A stretch of DNA of 64,000 bases from Blasia pusilla (Eukaryota; Marchantiophyta; Marchantiopsida; Blasiales), in NCBI GenBank assembly GCA_050084515.1, contig CM114271.1, forward strand, positions 4,092,001 to 4,156,000. The letters run 5' to 3'. Positions within the stretch are counted from its first letter, which is position 1; each line of letters begins with the position of its first letter. Made by a program: the position numbers and the translations under genes. Below the pieces are notes generated by a model that saw only the letters and a program-made list of their open reading frames with translations, was not told the DNA's origin and made no database searches. Shown here piece after piece: positions 34,501 through 46,193 of the stretch.

Positions 34501-36848
34501 TATTTTTTCTTCTTTACCATTCTCTAAAGCAATGTATTTATATTGGGATGAGCTAAACTATTTTACTTCTTTATAGGTGAAGGAAAACGTCATTGGTTGA
34601 GATTACTCCTACATCATGTTCGAGGAGCAACTACATACGAATGCTTAAGAATTGTTTATGGGATATTATATCCAACATTCAAGGAGTCTGCTATCCAACT
34701 AGGACTTCTTGAGGATGATAGAGAAGGGTACGATACGTATAGGTTCTTCACTTTGTCGTTTATTTGCAATTATTCTAGCAAACAACACACCTGCTCAACC
34801 TACTACACTATAAAGTCAATTTCTGGCTCCATTGGTAGAAGATCTCTTATATGAACGACGTCAGGTAATAATTCAATATTAACACTTCTTACATTATTTC
34901 GTTTCTTCCTAATAGTATCTTGTGTTAATCATTCAGTATACTAACCATGATTTGAACCTTTTTTGGAACTCTTCCATCGCATAAAACATGAATTTGTAAT
35001 CTTCTTGTTGATGATGCCATCGTTAATATGGCATTGGTGGAAGTCTATTTTTATTTACAAGATCAAGGAAAGAGGCTATTTGACTTTCCGGACATGCCCC
35101 AAGCTATTTTCCAAAGCCTTCAGTTACAATCATATTTATAGGAACAAGAGCTATTATATGATACGTAATAATTATTTGCGCGAGTGCAATTGGGAGAAGA
35201 ATCTTTGAACGTATTATTTGGAATACTATACATGATGAGCTTGATCAAATAATAGCGAATGCTCCTCCATCTCCAAAAATTTCTTTCATCGATGGTCAAG
35301 GTGGAACAAGAAAAACATTTTTATATAATCTTCTCCTTGCAAGTGTAAGGAGTGCAAGAGGAAAAGCTTTGGTTGTAGTGTCATATGGAATAGCTGCTTT
35401 ATTGTTCAATCGAGGACGTACTACTCATTCGCGCTTCAAGATCCCCATCAATCTTCATGAGAGCTCTACTTGCAAGTAAGTGTCATAAGTGATTGCAAAT
35501 AGCTCCAATTAATAGGTTGATATGTAAATTTAATTACCAAAGTTTTACAACATCTAATTTACTCCCTTTTTGTTTGTAGTTTATTAGTCGATAGTGATGG
35601 AGCCCGCTTAATCCATGATACAATGCTCACTATATGGGATGAAGCCCCCATGGCTCATCGTCATGTATTTGAGGTCGTGAATCAAACTTTACAAGATATT
35701 ATGCGAGTTGTTTCGCATGATCTATGGCAAATATAATTTGGTGGAAAACTTATAATATTTGGTGGTGATTTTCGTCAAGTGTTGCCTGTTTTTCGTCATG
35801 GGGATCGGCCACAAATCATCCAAGCCACTATAAAGAGGTCATCTCTTTGATCTAATGTAAAGGTAACGAAGTTGACAACAAATATATGAGTTCAAAGGTT
35901 GAAAGGTCATTTGCGTAGTGAGCAACAAGGATTTGCTGATTGGTTATTGGAAGTGGGATAAACCCAAAGGGAAGTCAATACCGTCCCTTTGGGCATATCC
36001 CTTTTCCACAAGTCTTGCCTTGTATCTATCTCCACCACTCTCAAGATTTGATCTTTTGCAATTTTCCTTGCCGATTCCATGACATTGATTTCTTGAGAGA
36101 TACAACAAATTTGACTCTGCGAACTAGAGACGTGGATGATATTAATGCTAATGTTATGTCTCGATTTCTTGTGGAGGTAATCCTTCTAACATATATACAA
36201 ATTTTTTTCTTATGGGAGCTTTGTTTTTTGGGAACAAGGGTGGATAGTAATATAGTAGATCTTACCAATTCATCACATATTGTGTACATAAGCATATTTA
36301 CCTCAATGTCGACTCTATTCCGAATAAGGGGATGAGTCATATCTATCCAATTGATTTTTTGAACACATGCTTGCCTTCCGGACTTCCTCCTCATCGTTTG
36401 TGTTTGAGGATTGGTGTACCAATCATACTCTTATGAAACATGAATGGATCACATGGACAAGCAAACGACACAAGATTGGCAATTTGTGGATTCATGCAAC
36501 ATTGCATAGATGCTGAAATTATCTTTGGGAATAATATTGGAGATCGAGTCTTTATTCCACGTATACCATTGATTGCATTGGATTCTGGTTTGCCATTTGA
36601 TTGACATAGGTTTCAATTCCCTGTTCGTCCAACTTTTGCTATGACTATTAATAAGTCTTAAGGTCAAACGTTGCAAAAGGTTGACATTTACTTGCCAACT
36701 CATGTATTTTCTCATGGTCAATTGTATGTAGCATTATCTAGAGTAGGGAAGAGAAGTTCCATCCACGTTACCATTGAAAGTGATGAACATTCAAATAAGG
36801 AAGGTGACTACATACGAAATGTAGTGTATAAAGAAATACTCGGATGAA
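31530..36848 (+). pseudogene. Helitron RepHel (rolling-circle replication initiator plus Pif1-like helicase), decayed
   Basis: The N-terminal basic frame (KKRTYYREYRKRRKA, 31530-31780) is followed by a likely intron (GTGTATAT to TTCACAG, ending about 31893). The Helitron-like N domain appears at about 33120-33300, with PYSFIQWPRHMHQLYQD and FLTITCNPKWEEI. The HUH motif is in RGLSHVHVLIIL (about 33437-33472), and the tyrosine motif of the Rep nuclease in LKYLYKYVYKG (about 33924-33956). The helicase part has Walker A-like DGQGGTRKTF (about 35292), Walker B IWDEAPMA (about 35634), FGGDFRQVLPV (about 35758) and a C-terminal MTINKS..GQTLQKV...GQLYVALSRVGKR (36640-36750). Several stops and frame changes interrupt it, for example PFD-stop before RFQFPV. 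It once encoded the enzyme that moves Helitrons. It ends about 170 bp before the element's 3' terminus. Confidence 0.9.
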
Positions 36849-36991
36849 ATAAATTATTGATTTTGTCTTTTTGATTTGCGAACACCTCTTTATTTGACAT
36901 GTACCAACAAGAAAATGTTTCACATATTGTGGATAGCAAACAAATTTTGTGTACCTCATAACCAAGCCTTCTCAAACACTTTTTTATCTCC

Positions 36992-37017
36992 CGTGCATCG
37001 CACGAGCATCTTACTAG
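36992..37017 (+). other. Helitron 3' terminus
   Basis: The hairpin CGTGC/GCACG with loop ATC (36992-37004), then AGCATCTTA and the terminal CTAG (37014-37017), followed by T. This matches the family rule: hairpin about 10 nt before CTRR, inserted between A and T. Confidence 0.88.
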
Positions 37018-39777
37018 TATTCATTATAGAAAGTAAAAGCACAAGTATTTGTCCAAAGAAGAGCAGGCATTGTGTACAAGTAATATCTAAACGGCTTCAG
37101 AGAAGCTAGAGAGGGTAGGGGGATTTGTTTGAGATGTTGTTTGAATGGAAAGACTAAAATAAAGTGGCTTGAATAACATGAGAAATAGAGCCAGTGTTAC
37201 TTTTCTTAAGAAATTAGTAATTACATGTATGTATGAACTGATTGGAAGGTTTTATTTATATTTATATATATATATATCTACATCTTACAAATCCAAATTC
37301 ATAAGTTGTGGACATCTCCTTTGAGAGTGAGCATAATCTGTCCATATCGAATACAAGACCAACTATTTGTCCGTGATCAAAATCAGACATTGCAAAAAAG
37401 TGAGTCAATGTAGGCTTAATCAAGAAGTCTTCACATGGCAAGGACTTTAGTGACGAGATAAAGATGAAAGCAAGGCAAAATTTTTGCCACTTTTCAATTT
37501 ATTTGTAGATTATTCACAACTACTTAACATTAAAGGTGAGTATCCAACAACCTAGTCAATAGAGGTCAAGAATGATTCATACACTCATATCTACGAAACA
37601 TAAGGAACTAAGATAAGAGAAGAAGAAAAGGGTGTCCTAAGGAAATCTCATTGCATTATGAGTTATGCCATTACTCCATCATCCAATCTTATCTCAATGT
37701 AAGGTCACTTTGCTATTTGTAATAACAAGAGAGGCGTGGTCACTAGATATCCAACCTCAAAAACTCTCTTAGCAAGTAGTATCCAAGTACATTTGAAGTG
37801 AGGAGTCAAAGAAGTATGGTCTTGTTGTCTTTTGTGAATCTCAATTCCCCCACTTAAAAATTAGTGCTTCACACTAAGCGTTCACATGGCTATGTATTCC
37901 ATACTCTATCACTTTTGAAATTATGAAAAGAGGAAATTTTGGGAACTTCTTTTAGCAAAGCTTTGGATTGCAGGCAATATTCACATCTAGGGTTGAATTG
38001 AGAAAGCATATGAGATAGATTTTTGTAAAAGGAAGACTAGAAAAGCGGTTTGTAGAGAGATTGTATACATGATGGACGAGAAATCATACATAATACACGG
38101 TGCATACATGAGATTCAAGAGCTCGCGGAATTTTGTGGATGAGTATTTGGGAATTGGATGTTTCTGCTCGATACTAGACGTCTACAATTCCCATCTACCA
38201 ATTAGACATGCAACTATGTTTCATTCTTCGCTTGATGTGCTTACAAGAAATCAACTTTTGACCAAACAATAGATTGAGATCCTTTACTTGATCACAAATT
38301 TTCACTTCAAAATTACTTCTTACATGCTAATGGCACAAGATGAAGCACAACTTGTCATCTTAAGTCTCCTTCATAAATTGCTAACATCAATGAGAAAAAT
38401 AAATAAATTTGTGGTGGGCTTGTAGATAGCATGAAGGAACACAATAGGACAAAGGTACGCTCAAGCAAGATGGAATGAATAAATGAAAAAATCAAAATAT
38501 GGGCAAAGCTTCCAACAAGACCATCGTAACTACACAAAGCTTGACTACATAATCAAGGTGGCTCAAATAAGGTCAAGGAGGGAAAAAAATAACAAATGTG
38601 TGAAGTGGGATGGAAAAGAAATTAATCCATGGACTAGGGAATCTTTGATGTGAGAATTCGTTTTTTTGTGTTTTTTAGAGGAAGAGACGGTATAGACTCG
38701 CAAGGTTTCCATCATACATAGGAATTCATGAACACGGTAGTAGTACCAAGGAATGATAGCACGAACAAGCAAAGAAATCATATTGGAAAATCAAGGAGAG
38801 ATATGAGATGTGGAGGATAGATACCCTACAAATATGGCTTAATAACTTCTCAATAATTTTCTTTTTTATTATGAAGGGAGGATAGTTTGCTTCATTTGCA
38901 TAAGCCTCTTTGTTTGAAAAATGACATTAAAGTACCAAGAAAATATTTTCACAATGCATGATTTGTTGTTTTTTGGGATATGTAAATATTAGCCAAATGC
39001 AGTCTTCACATAAATAATATGAGACTTCACACTTCCTCTTCAAACGCTATTGTACAACCCATGCTTTCCACAAGACCAAGGATATGCTACCCAAAAATAA
39101 ATAAGTAAATAAAGGTTCCTTGCACAACACTGATAATTAGAAAGCTCAAAGAAAATTTATGATTTCCCATCTATACTACACATCCATCATGAGGTGCTTA
39201 TATGAGACGTTGACACTTGCAAATTTTCACCAGCAAAAGCTTGCCATATGTCCTCACTTATAATTCTTAGGGTCATTTGGAGATTGATTAAATTACTAGA
39301 ATGTGTTATGGCAATGATGGGTAATTTAGATCACCCATCATTTCTAATGTGTGCACGAGGCACCTACTAAACTTTACCATAAAATTAGACAAAATTCCTA
39401 GGGAGAAGAGTTATCGTAAACTAAAACTATGTTTCCTTTCTAGATAAATCTAGATTAATATTGGAGAGTGCCCTTTCATTTTGCAACCTCCTCTCTTGTT
39501 GATACTTGGCACTTTTAGATAACTCGTCTTTTAAACCAATAAGATAATTCAAAATTGATTTAAAATGATCTTTGAGAATTTCAAGAATTAAATAGGGGAA
39601 ATCATATATTAATTGGAGGATGCGAATTTTTTAGTTTCTCCTCCCTTTGACACATGACATTAGATTTTTGTCAAAAATAATTTTCATCACCTTCAGTGGG
39701 GAAGCTCATATAAAAAGAAATTGGTAAGGTAAGTGAATACTTAAATATATAGGGATGCATGCATCGCACGGTCCTTA
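37018..39777. other. Intergenic AT-rich DNA
   Basis: No gene or transposon protein recognised. (TA)-rich runs lie near 37257-37277. ORFs are short. It is probably made of old repeats. Confidence 0.5.
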
Positions 39778-39781
39778 CTGG
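39755..39781 (+). other. Degenerate Helitron 3'-like end
   Basis: ATGCATCGCACGGTCCTTACTGG resembles the sequence at 36992-37017 (CGTGCATCGCACGAGCATCTTACTAG). The left stem is mutated, and the final CTGG still fits CTRR but is followed by C instead of T. Confidence 0.4.
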
Positions 39782-40439
39782 CATTATGTAATTTAAATTT
39801 TTGCATCACACAAACTTAGGTTAGTATTTATTATGACCCTTACAAGTTCATTCTTTCAAAAAAGTCATTTTTCTCACATGTTTGGTCATTCCTTCCTTCC
39901 CACTCTCATGAAGATGCATGGGTGGGGGTGGACGGGCGAGGCGGTGAGGCTTGTGGGACAAGGTGGGAGAGAGAGGACGAATCATGTTATATACCCAAAC
40001 GAAGAGCTCGACTTCTTCTTTGTTTTGATCCCTACCATAGGTCATATTAATGTTGTGAAGAATTTTTTTAAATATTTTTTTTATCGATCCCTGCTCTTGT
40101 AAGGGTTTCCCATGTAGGCACTAGGGTTTCACCTATAATGTAGCAAACGGTCCCTAGATAACTTCCTTTCTTAAATCCTTCCCTTCCCACTACATTCATC
40201 TTCATATGGCATCCTTATTTCTCGCTTATGTTTGACTCTTGGTTGTCTCCAGCACTTCATCCTTAGGTAGATCCTTTTTCCATCCCATTTTTATATGTAT
40301 TTACCTCTTCTCTTCCCACATCCTTAGTGTTACCTTGAAGCCACTAATTATGTTTGGGGAGGGGTTTTGGGACTAGAAGTCCTAGATAATGAAGGTAGAT
40401 GAAAGTTTATTCTAGGGGGAGCATTATCGTGGACGGGAA
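39782..40439. other. Intergenic DNA without recognised features
   Basis: It may include the 5' part of the following retroelement, but no family motif can be read in any frame. Confidence 0.4.
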
Positions 40440-43400
40440 GAGAGTCATTTACAATGATTGCTAGTTCGAATGGGGGGAGTTTATGGGGTTTTGGAGGGGT
40501 TTGCCGCTCGAGATTGATGGAGGGGGTGATGTTATCCTATTGGTCAATTGTATCCATGCCTTGACCCACTTCAACCCGTTGTGTGGGGACTTGCAAGTCC
40601 TCTAGTTGGGATACAAAATGCCCTTATTCTCCCAAATTTTTATCTTGTTCAAGAATTAAAAACCACTTAGCGGCAAAAGATCATGACTTTGATAGATTTG
40701 AATGGGTGGTTCATCCAATTGACCATGGATGCTCTATGGTGCTTCCCACATAATCATCCCCTCTTGAGGCATGGAAATGGTTGAGGACCCACCTTGGCAA
40801 CATCATAGGTCTCTTTGAGACCCATTTCCCGTGCTTGAGGTTGTTTCATAGGATCACCCATGCTATTTGGGATGACCTCCATCATGCTTTCCTCCTCCTC
40901 ATATCTAGGATCGCACTTGAACCTATGGACAGACTCTCTTGGTATCTACTACTTTTCCTTCCATGATGGTGGCTACACTATACACAAGGAGGGAAGGCCA
41001 GCCATACAGAGGTTGGGGCCCGGCTGAGGCATTTTCGAGGAGGTGATTGGCAATCTTTGTAGAGTGAGTTTGTGGCATATGCCAGAGGTAGCACTTAATA
41101 TGGTTTCTCACTGGATGATCTTATAGCAGCCAAGTTGCCACGATGTTGGACACTTGGATGGGCCTATGAATACTCATGAGTTGCTTGTGCCCTTTGCATG
41201 ATGGGCATGGCACCTCCATCAAATTTTACCATCGATGTCCTCCGGAGGCTATATCCTTGACCAAAGGTTGACATTCCAGCTTTTGCACGTGACTTCCATC
41301 CCAACACAGATGTATGCCTTGACGTGTCCCTCTTCGCACGGGCACTCGGACATTATCCTAGGATTGTGGCAAGAGGCTATGGTTGTTAGGTATGATGTAC
41401 AAACACCTTCATGATTTCTTTCCTTCCAAGGACTTTGCTAGTGGATTTTTCGAGTTGCTTCAGGGTGTCTCTCATGTAGCTCAAGGAGGAGTGCCAACTG
41501 CAATGACCCAATATTGGGGGCACGGCGACTTTGGGCATTGTCAAAGGAGGATGGAGGTATTCGTCTAATTGCCATAGGTGAGGTACTCTTGTGGTTGGTG
41601 AGTCGCTTTCCAATCACACTTGAATCCACATCAGCTTGGAGTTGCCATGTCGGCCAAATGTGAGACAATAGCCTTAGGTTTGAGGGCTTGTCTTGATGTA
41701 CATCCTCAGTAGGTGGTTCTCCTAGTGGACTTGGAGAATGCCTTCAACTCAATGTCATGGGCAACTATCTTCACAGAGTTGAGGCACACAGGCTTTCTAC
41801 GGGGCCCCTCCGACCCTCTATTTCCATCATGCTCAGTTTGAGAAGGAGATTAAAATTTTGATCATGGGACTCTTTGGAGTGACCCTTTGGGTGATGCATT
41901 GTTTTCTTTGGCTCATTATCGAGCGGTTATTTCTAAGGTGGAGGCTTTTCTTGGGTGCATTTTTCCCTCGTTGGTAGATGGTACTCATATTGTGGTCCCT
42001 AGACATCTAATCGTCCTTGCATTTCAACATTTTTCTGCACAATTGGCATGGGTCAGCCTCCAGGGTGGAGAATTGCAAGGCTTGGTCTCCATCAGGCCTA
42101 CTTGATGATCTTCATTTACCTGACAGATACATGACACCTGTCAAAGGGCTTCACGTCCTGGGCGTTCCACTCGGGAGCCAAGCCTTTATTCCGAATTTTG
42201 TGTTGGTGTCTCTTACCAAGGATATGCTTCACGTCAATGATCTCATGAAGATTGGTGACTCTCAAGTTGCCTATAATATTCTTTTTTTTCTTGTTGACCT
42301 AGTTATCTCACTAGAACTATTTGGATGTATAGTCACCTTTCTACCCTCTATAGATCCTTCAATAGGAAATTCCTACAAGTGTTTTGGGATGTTAACCAAA
42401 TCATGCGTGCTTTCAATCACCTACTAAAGAGTTACAAGAAGAACTTAACATGGTCAATTTAACCACTCTTCTAAGTTTTTTTATTATAATAAAGAGGATT
42501 TTGTTTTATGATTTAACCACTTTTCTTCGAAAGCCATACGAAAATGACTTTTCAAAGCGACCCAAGAAGTGTAGACACAATGGTGTGTCCTTGAATCTTT
42601 GCTCAATAACCCATACCTCCATATGCATTCTACAACTAATTTATGTTGTCAAGCGGAGCGCTTTTGAGTTTAATTCTTTAAACATGTTAATCACCTTCAC
42701 GGATCGTGCTGCATATCCAAGTTTCCACTACAAGCAAGAGATTTTTGCATTTGGCCTTTCATGAAAAAAATATTGGCTTTTCCGATCCAACCATTTTTTG
42801 TGGGGGCTATTAATAAAGGTATTTTGCGTTGATGCAACTAGAGAGGTGATCAAGTTTGGTTTCCCAAAAGAGGACCATGGTGCAAAATTTCCACAACAAG
42901 GTAAAGGCACACTATTCTATGCAGATGAACTTTAGTCTCCAACATTTATCCTAAACCTTAAATCCTATCCTAAAACCTAAATGCACCCTAGGACCCAACT
43001 CCTTTAAGTGCCCCATGCCCGTGTGGGGCGGGGGGGGGGGGGCTAGCTCGTAGACATGCCTCTTGGCAGATTTTTTTTGGTGGAGTAGGTCTTCTCTCGA
43101 TGGAAGTAGTGGCACCCTCGGGTTTTGGGGGAGTTGGGGCATAACAAAAACCCTTCTTTGCTTAAGATTTATGGTTAGAGATAAACCACTTCTTTTACAG
43201 TAAGTGTCCCAAGTTGAGGATAGCATGTTCCCACTACAATCTTCCCTTAGAGCATATATAGATTCCTTTTTAGGCGAGGCTAGAGCCATTCTCCCTACTT
43301 TCTCCTCCCTAGTTACCTCTGGTTAGTTTAGGCTCTAATCTTCTTTGATGGAAGTCCACTTTGAGGCATTTTTTAGAGTCACTATGTCAAAAGGGGATAT

Positions 43401-44060
43401 TCCTATGGAGGTCGGGACATGTATTTGCTCTTGCTTTGGAAAGGGTGTAGGCTCATCTCCTCATCCCAACTTTCCATATCGTACTACTTATCCACTCCAA
43501 ACTGATGCGGTTCTGATTGGGCCTCCCCTTACCATTGGTGGTTGGTTGGACACACTATGAGTGTCGCCGGAATCTGGATCCATTTGGTGTGCATTTAGTA
43601 CATTGTACAATTGGGGGTGAGAGGATTTCCATTCACGATGCTGCGCCGAATATCATGTTCAGTATTGCTTGTGAGAGTGGCTTCCACGTGTAGAGAAAGA
43701 GGCACTACTCCTTGTAGGATTCCCTTATCCGTACTGATCTTTATATGACATGATAGGCTGAGGTGGTGATGGAGGACGTTGTAATGACGGATCCCACGTG
43801 GGAGGTCGTGCGAGCCCAAGTGGTAGCACAAAGGAGATTGCTATAAGGAGCGGTGGCGGCTCCGTGAAGAGGACTCATCTCTATAATCGACTTCGCGATA
43901 GACATCGATTCGTCCCCTTAGCCATAGAGATGTATTGGGCTGTGGGGGAGAGATTTGACTCATCTACGGATTACACCCATCATTTTCAATTGAAAAATGA
44001 ATTGTCATTAGCTATTGCAATTCTTCATTGTGGGCAACGGGTTTCCATAGCCTTGTAACG
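40440..44060 (+). pseudogene. Non-LTR retrotransposon, long decayed copy
   Basis: Fragments in changing frames give the element's order. RLSWYLLLFLPWW and a block like FRGGDWQSL (about 40940-41060) come from the N-terminal region. RLIAIGEVLLWLVSRF (about 41555) is a reverse transcriptase motif, and LVDLENAFNSMSW (about 41720) contains the first catalytic Asp. DPLGDALFSLAHYRAVI (about 41880) is the QGDPLG motif. SLVDGTHIVVP (about 41970) carries the catalytic pair, here changed from DD to DG. Then come GLHVLGVPLGSQ (about 42145) and GDSQVAYNI (about 42255). The C-terminal part resumes at about 43570-44060 with LVHCTIGGERISIHDA, MTDPTWEVVRAQV and RHRFVPLAIEMYWAVGERFD. Between 42430 and 43330 the order is lost, so foreign DNA may be inserted there. 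The fragment at 11.2-12.4 kb is a relative with the active-site pair still present. Confidence 0.8.
43030..43042 (+). repeat. Run of 13 G
   Basis: An uninterrupted G tract inside the disturbed middle part of the non-LTR element. It is prone to sequencing error and slippage. Confidence 0.85.
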
Positions 44061-44167
44061 TGCCCGAGCCAATGGACCTTTCCCATGGGCTGGAGATGTG
44101 GGAGATAACAACACTAGAAGCCAACTTAATAGTAATCATGTCTCTCTAGATTTGTGTTATTAATGAG

Positions 44168-44275
44168 TTTAACCAATCATAAAATGCTTATTTTCTTTTT
44201 CCTTAGATGTTATTTTCCGTTACTTATGAATTTAACCAATAGTAAAATGCCTATTTTCTTTTTCCAGGGCAATCA
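44168..44275. repeat. 63-bp-period tandem duplication
   Basis: TTTAACCAATCATAAAATGC at 44168 and TTTAACCAATAGTAAAATGC at 44231 start two similar units that both end in a TTTTCTTTTTCC tract. This is a small local duplication just beyond the retroelement. Confidence 0.75.
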
Positions 44276-45599
44276 TGGCCTTCAAACACTCTTTCAATTC
44301 CGTTTTTATATTCCAGATGAATCGATCTTCCATTACCGCTATTTATTGAAGCGGTTAGTTGATTGAACTTGATTCTCACTTAATATTTGAGTGGATTAAG
44401 ATTACGCTGCGTTAATTAATTACTGAACCTCCGTCAATCTCGGACGGAGATTCCTACAGCCTTCTGTCGTCTCACAGCGAACACGCCTCCCAGCAAACGG
44501 AAACGCATCTCACTCCAACACCAACAGTAGCGGAAGGAACTCTTCTCTCACTCCGTGCGTCAGTCAGTCAGTCAGTCAGTCAGTCAGTGTCCATGCCGCA
44601 GCCACGTCATCTTCCGTCAACCGAAGCGTCCGTCGTAAACGTAGACCTCCGGGACCCGGGTTTCATACTGTGACTGGTCCTCTTCGCTCTTCCGGGAGTC
44701 GTAAAGTGCATTAGGGTAGTAGTAGTAGTAGTAGATGCTGGAGCGATGGTCGCTGATGCGGTATCGAGTTTTCCGAAATGGGAGAGCGGTTGTTGTTGTT
44801 GTCTGTATCTAGGGACTTGTAGTAGCCCGCAAGTCGGAGCGTCGGGAATGAGGATGCTGGTCTTCCTCGGGTTTCGGTGCGCCGTTTGCTTTCGACCTTT
44901 ACGCGCCTGCGCACGGGGAGAAGCGCAGGGTTTTGGCGCGCAAGCTCTCCCTCTATTCGTTCCGGAATCCGGATCGCGGCTCACCATAGCGTGAGAATGC
45001 AGAGCAGTTATTGCTCCGCTTCCGGATCCGGTTAGTTTTGCACATGCGAGTGATATGCCTGGTTCGATTCTGGAGAGTTGAGGCCCATTTTATCTGGCTG
45101 TAGCCTTGTAAGATGTAAGTCACCTCGATGTTGGCGATGGTTGGTCGGATCGAGCTTTTCGAAATCTCGGACCGGCGCTCCTAGGTCTCCTTTCAGACTG
45201 CGATTGTTGCGGTGGATCAAGGTATTTGAGAGCGGCGCTCTCGGCTATTCCTGGAACTCGACTGTTTCTTCTTTGGCTTTCTCGGCATCTGTCCGTAGAT
45301 AGATACGCTCCGTAGATACGCTCCGTAGAGAATACTGAATCTTTCACCAGGTCTCTCAAGTTAGGTATGTTGTGGTAGATCTGGCATAATCAGGCCTCTC
45401 ACACTGGGGCTCTACGCTTTACCCTACTCTCTCGACTCTCAGGGCCTATCTTGAACAATTAGTTGCAATACCATCTCTGCAGACACTATTGAATACTGTG
45501 ACTCTTTGCTTAAACAAATAGCTAGGCCAAACAACGTCAACGTTTAAAGCAATTCACTGGACGCTTCATCCTGGTCAGACTCTTGTTTACACGTACATT
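44276..45599. other. GC-richer non-coding region downstream of GP210
   Basis: The composition rises sharply near 44430 and resembles a plant promoter or leader. It holds (CAGT)7 at 44561-44588, a TAGTAGTAG run near 44717-44735 and two copies of GATACGCTCCGTA at about 45302-45327. A donor-like TTAG/GTATGT lies near 45363. It may be the start of a non-coding plus-strand transcript facing GP210. The 82-codon frame at 44746-44994 (Cys-rich in its first third) has no family resemblance. Confidence 0.4.
44561..44588. repeat. (CAGT)7 microsatellite
   Basis: Seven perfect CAGT units in the GC-rich region. Confidence 0.9.
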
Positions 45600-46193
45600 C
45601 CTCTTGAACCACGATAATGGGATCGGCAAGAACTAAAACCTAAATCATTAATGGTAGAGAATAAATGCACTGTTTCATCTCGGAGAACATTACACTGCGG
45701 ACAGATTCCGCTGGCGTTGAAGGTGAAAAAAGATAACGATTTACACAAACAAATGCATAGCCTCTGAACATGTGTCCGAATAACAGACAACTGCTCATCT
45801 TAACATTACATACACTGAAGTCTCTGGCAGACTTCCCATGATCACTATCACTACACTGATCCCCGGATATTCCAAGATGTTCCAGCAGTCCAGGGAAAGT
45901 CGAGCTGGAGGATGAAGATGAAACCATCAATTTTCAAAATTGGAAGTTCCTTCCTGGTACAAACCTCCTCCTGCCTGTCTATAAGTGAAGGAAATACTGA
46001 TGCTCCCTTAATACAATTGAATTAGCCCTACAAAATTGTGACACTGGGACAGCTCCGGATATAGGAATATCCAACATGACATTCATTGCTCATAGTCTCT
46101 CGTGAGATGGTCCTAGGTTGATGTGACTGCTTGGTGTCGCAAGGCATTTTGGGGTGCTTGCAAGCAGAGATTTCACCAATCATGCATCGCGCT
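45600..46193 (-). other. Probable 3' UTR and flank of GP210
   Basis: It follows the GP210 stop codon on the minus strand, has no coding frame of interest, and keeps the moderate GC level of the gene. The polyadenylation site was not identified. Confidence 0.4.

Larger units (their letters stand above)
22173..37017 (+). mobile_element. Large composite Helitron with nested copia and gene fragments
   Basis: The right end is strong. The hairpin CGTGC-ATC-GCACG (36992-37004) is followed by CTTACTAG and then T, directly after the RepHel coding remnant. The left end at 22173 (A, then TCTATACTAGTATGGGAG) has the expected TC start after A and is similar to known plant Helitron starts. In between lie an unidentified disrupted ORF, a small 5' exon and RepHel, all on the plus strand, as expected when Helitrons carry host gene pieces. 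Removing the nested copia leaves about 9.4 kb. The joining of these two ends is inference: the left end could instead belong to another element, and the RepHel copy might start nearer 31 kb. Confidence 0.5.

Noticed and set aside
44607-44994. 126-codon minus and 82-codon plus frames
   Set aside because: They lie in a GC-rich region with simple repeats; no family resemblance and no supporting context.
45055-45075. Possible tRNA T-arm (GGTTCGATTC)
   Set aside because: No matching acceptor stem, D-arm or anticodon arm could be drawn around it.
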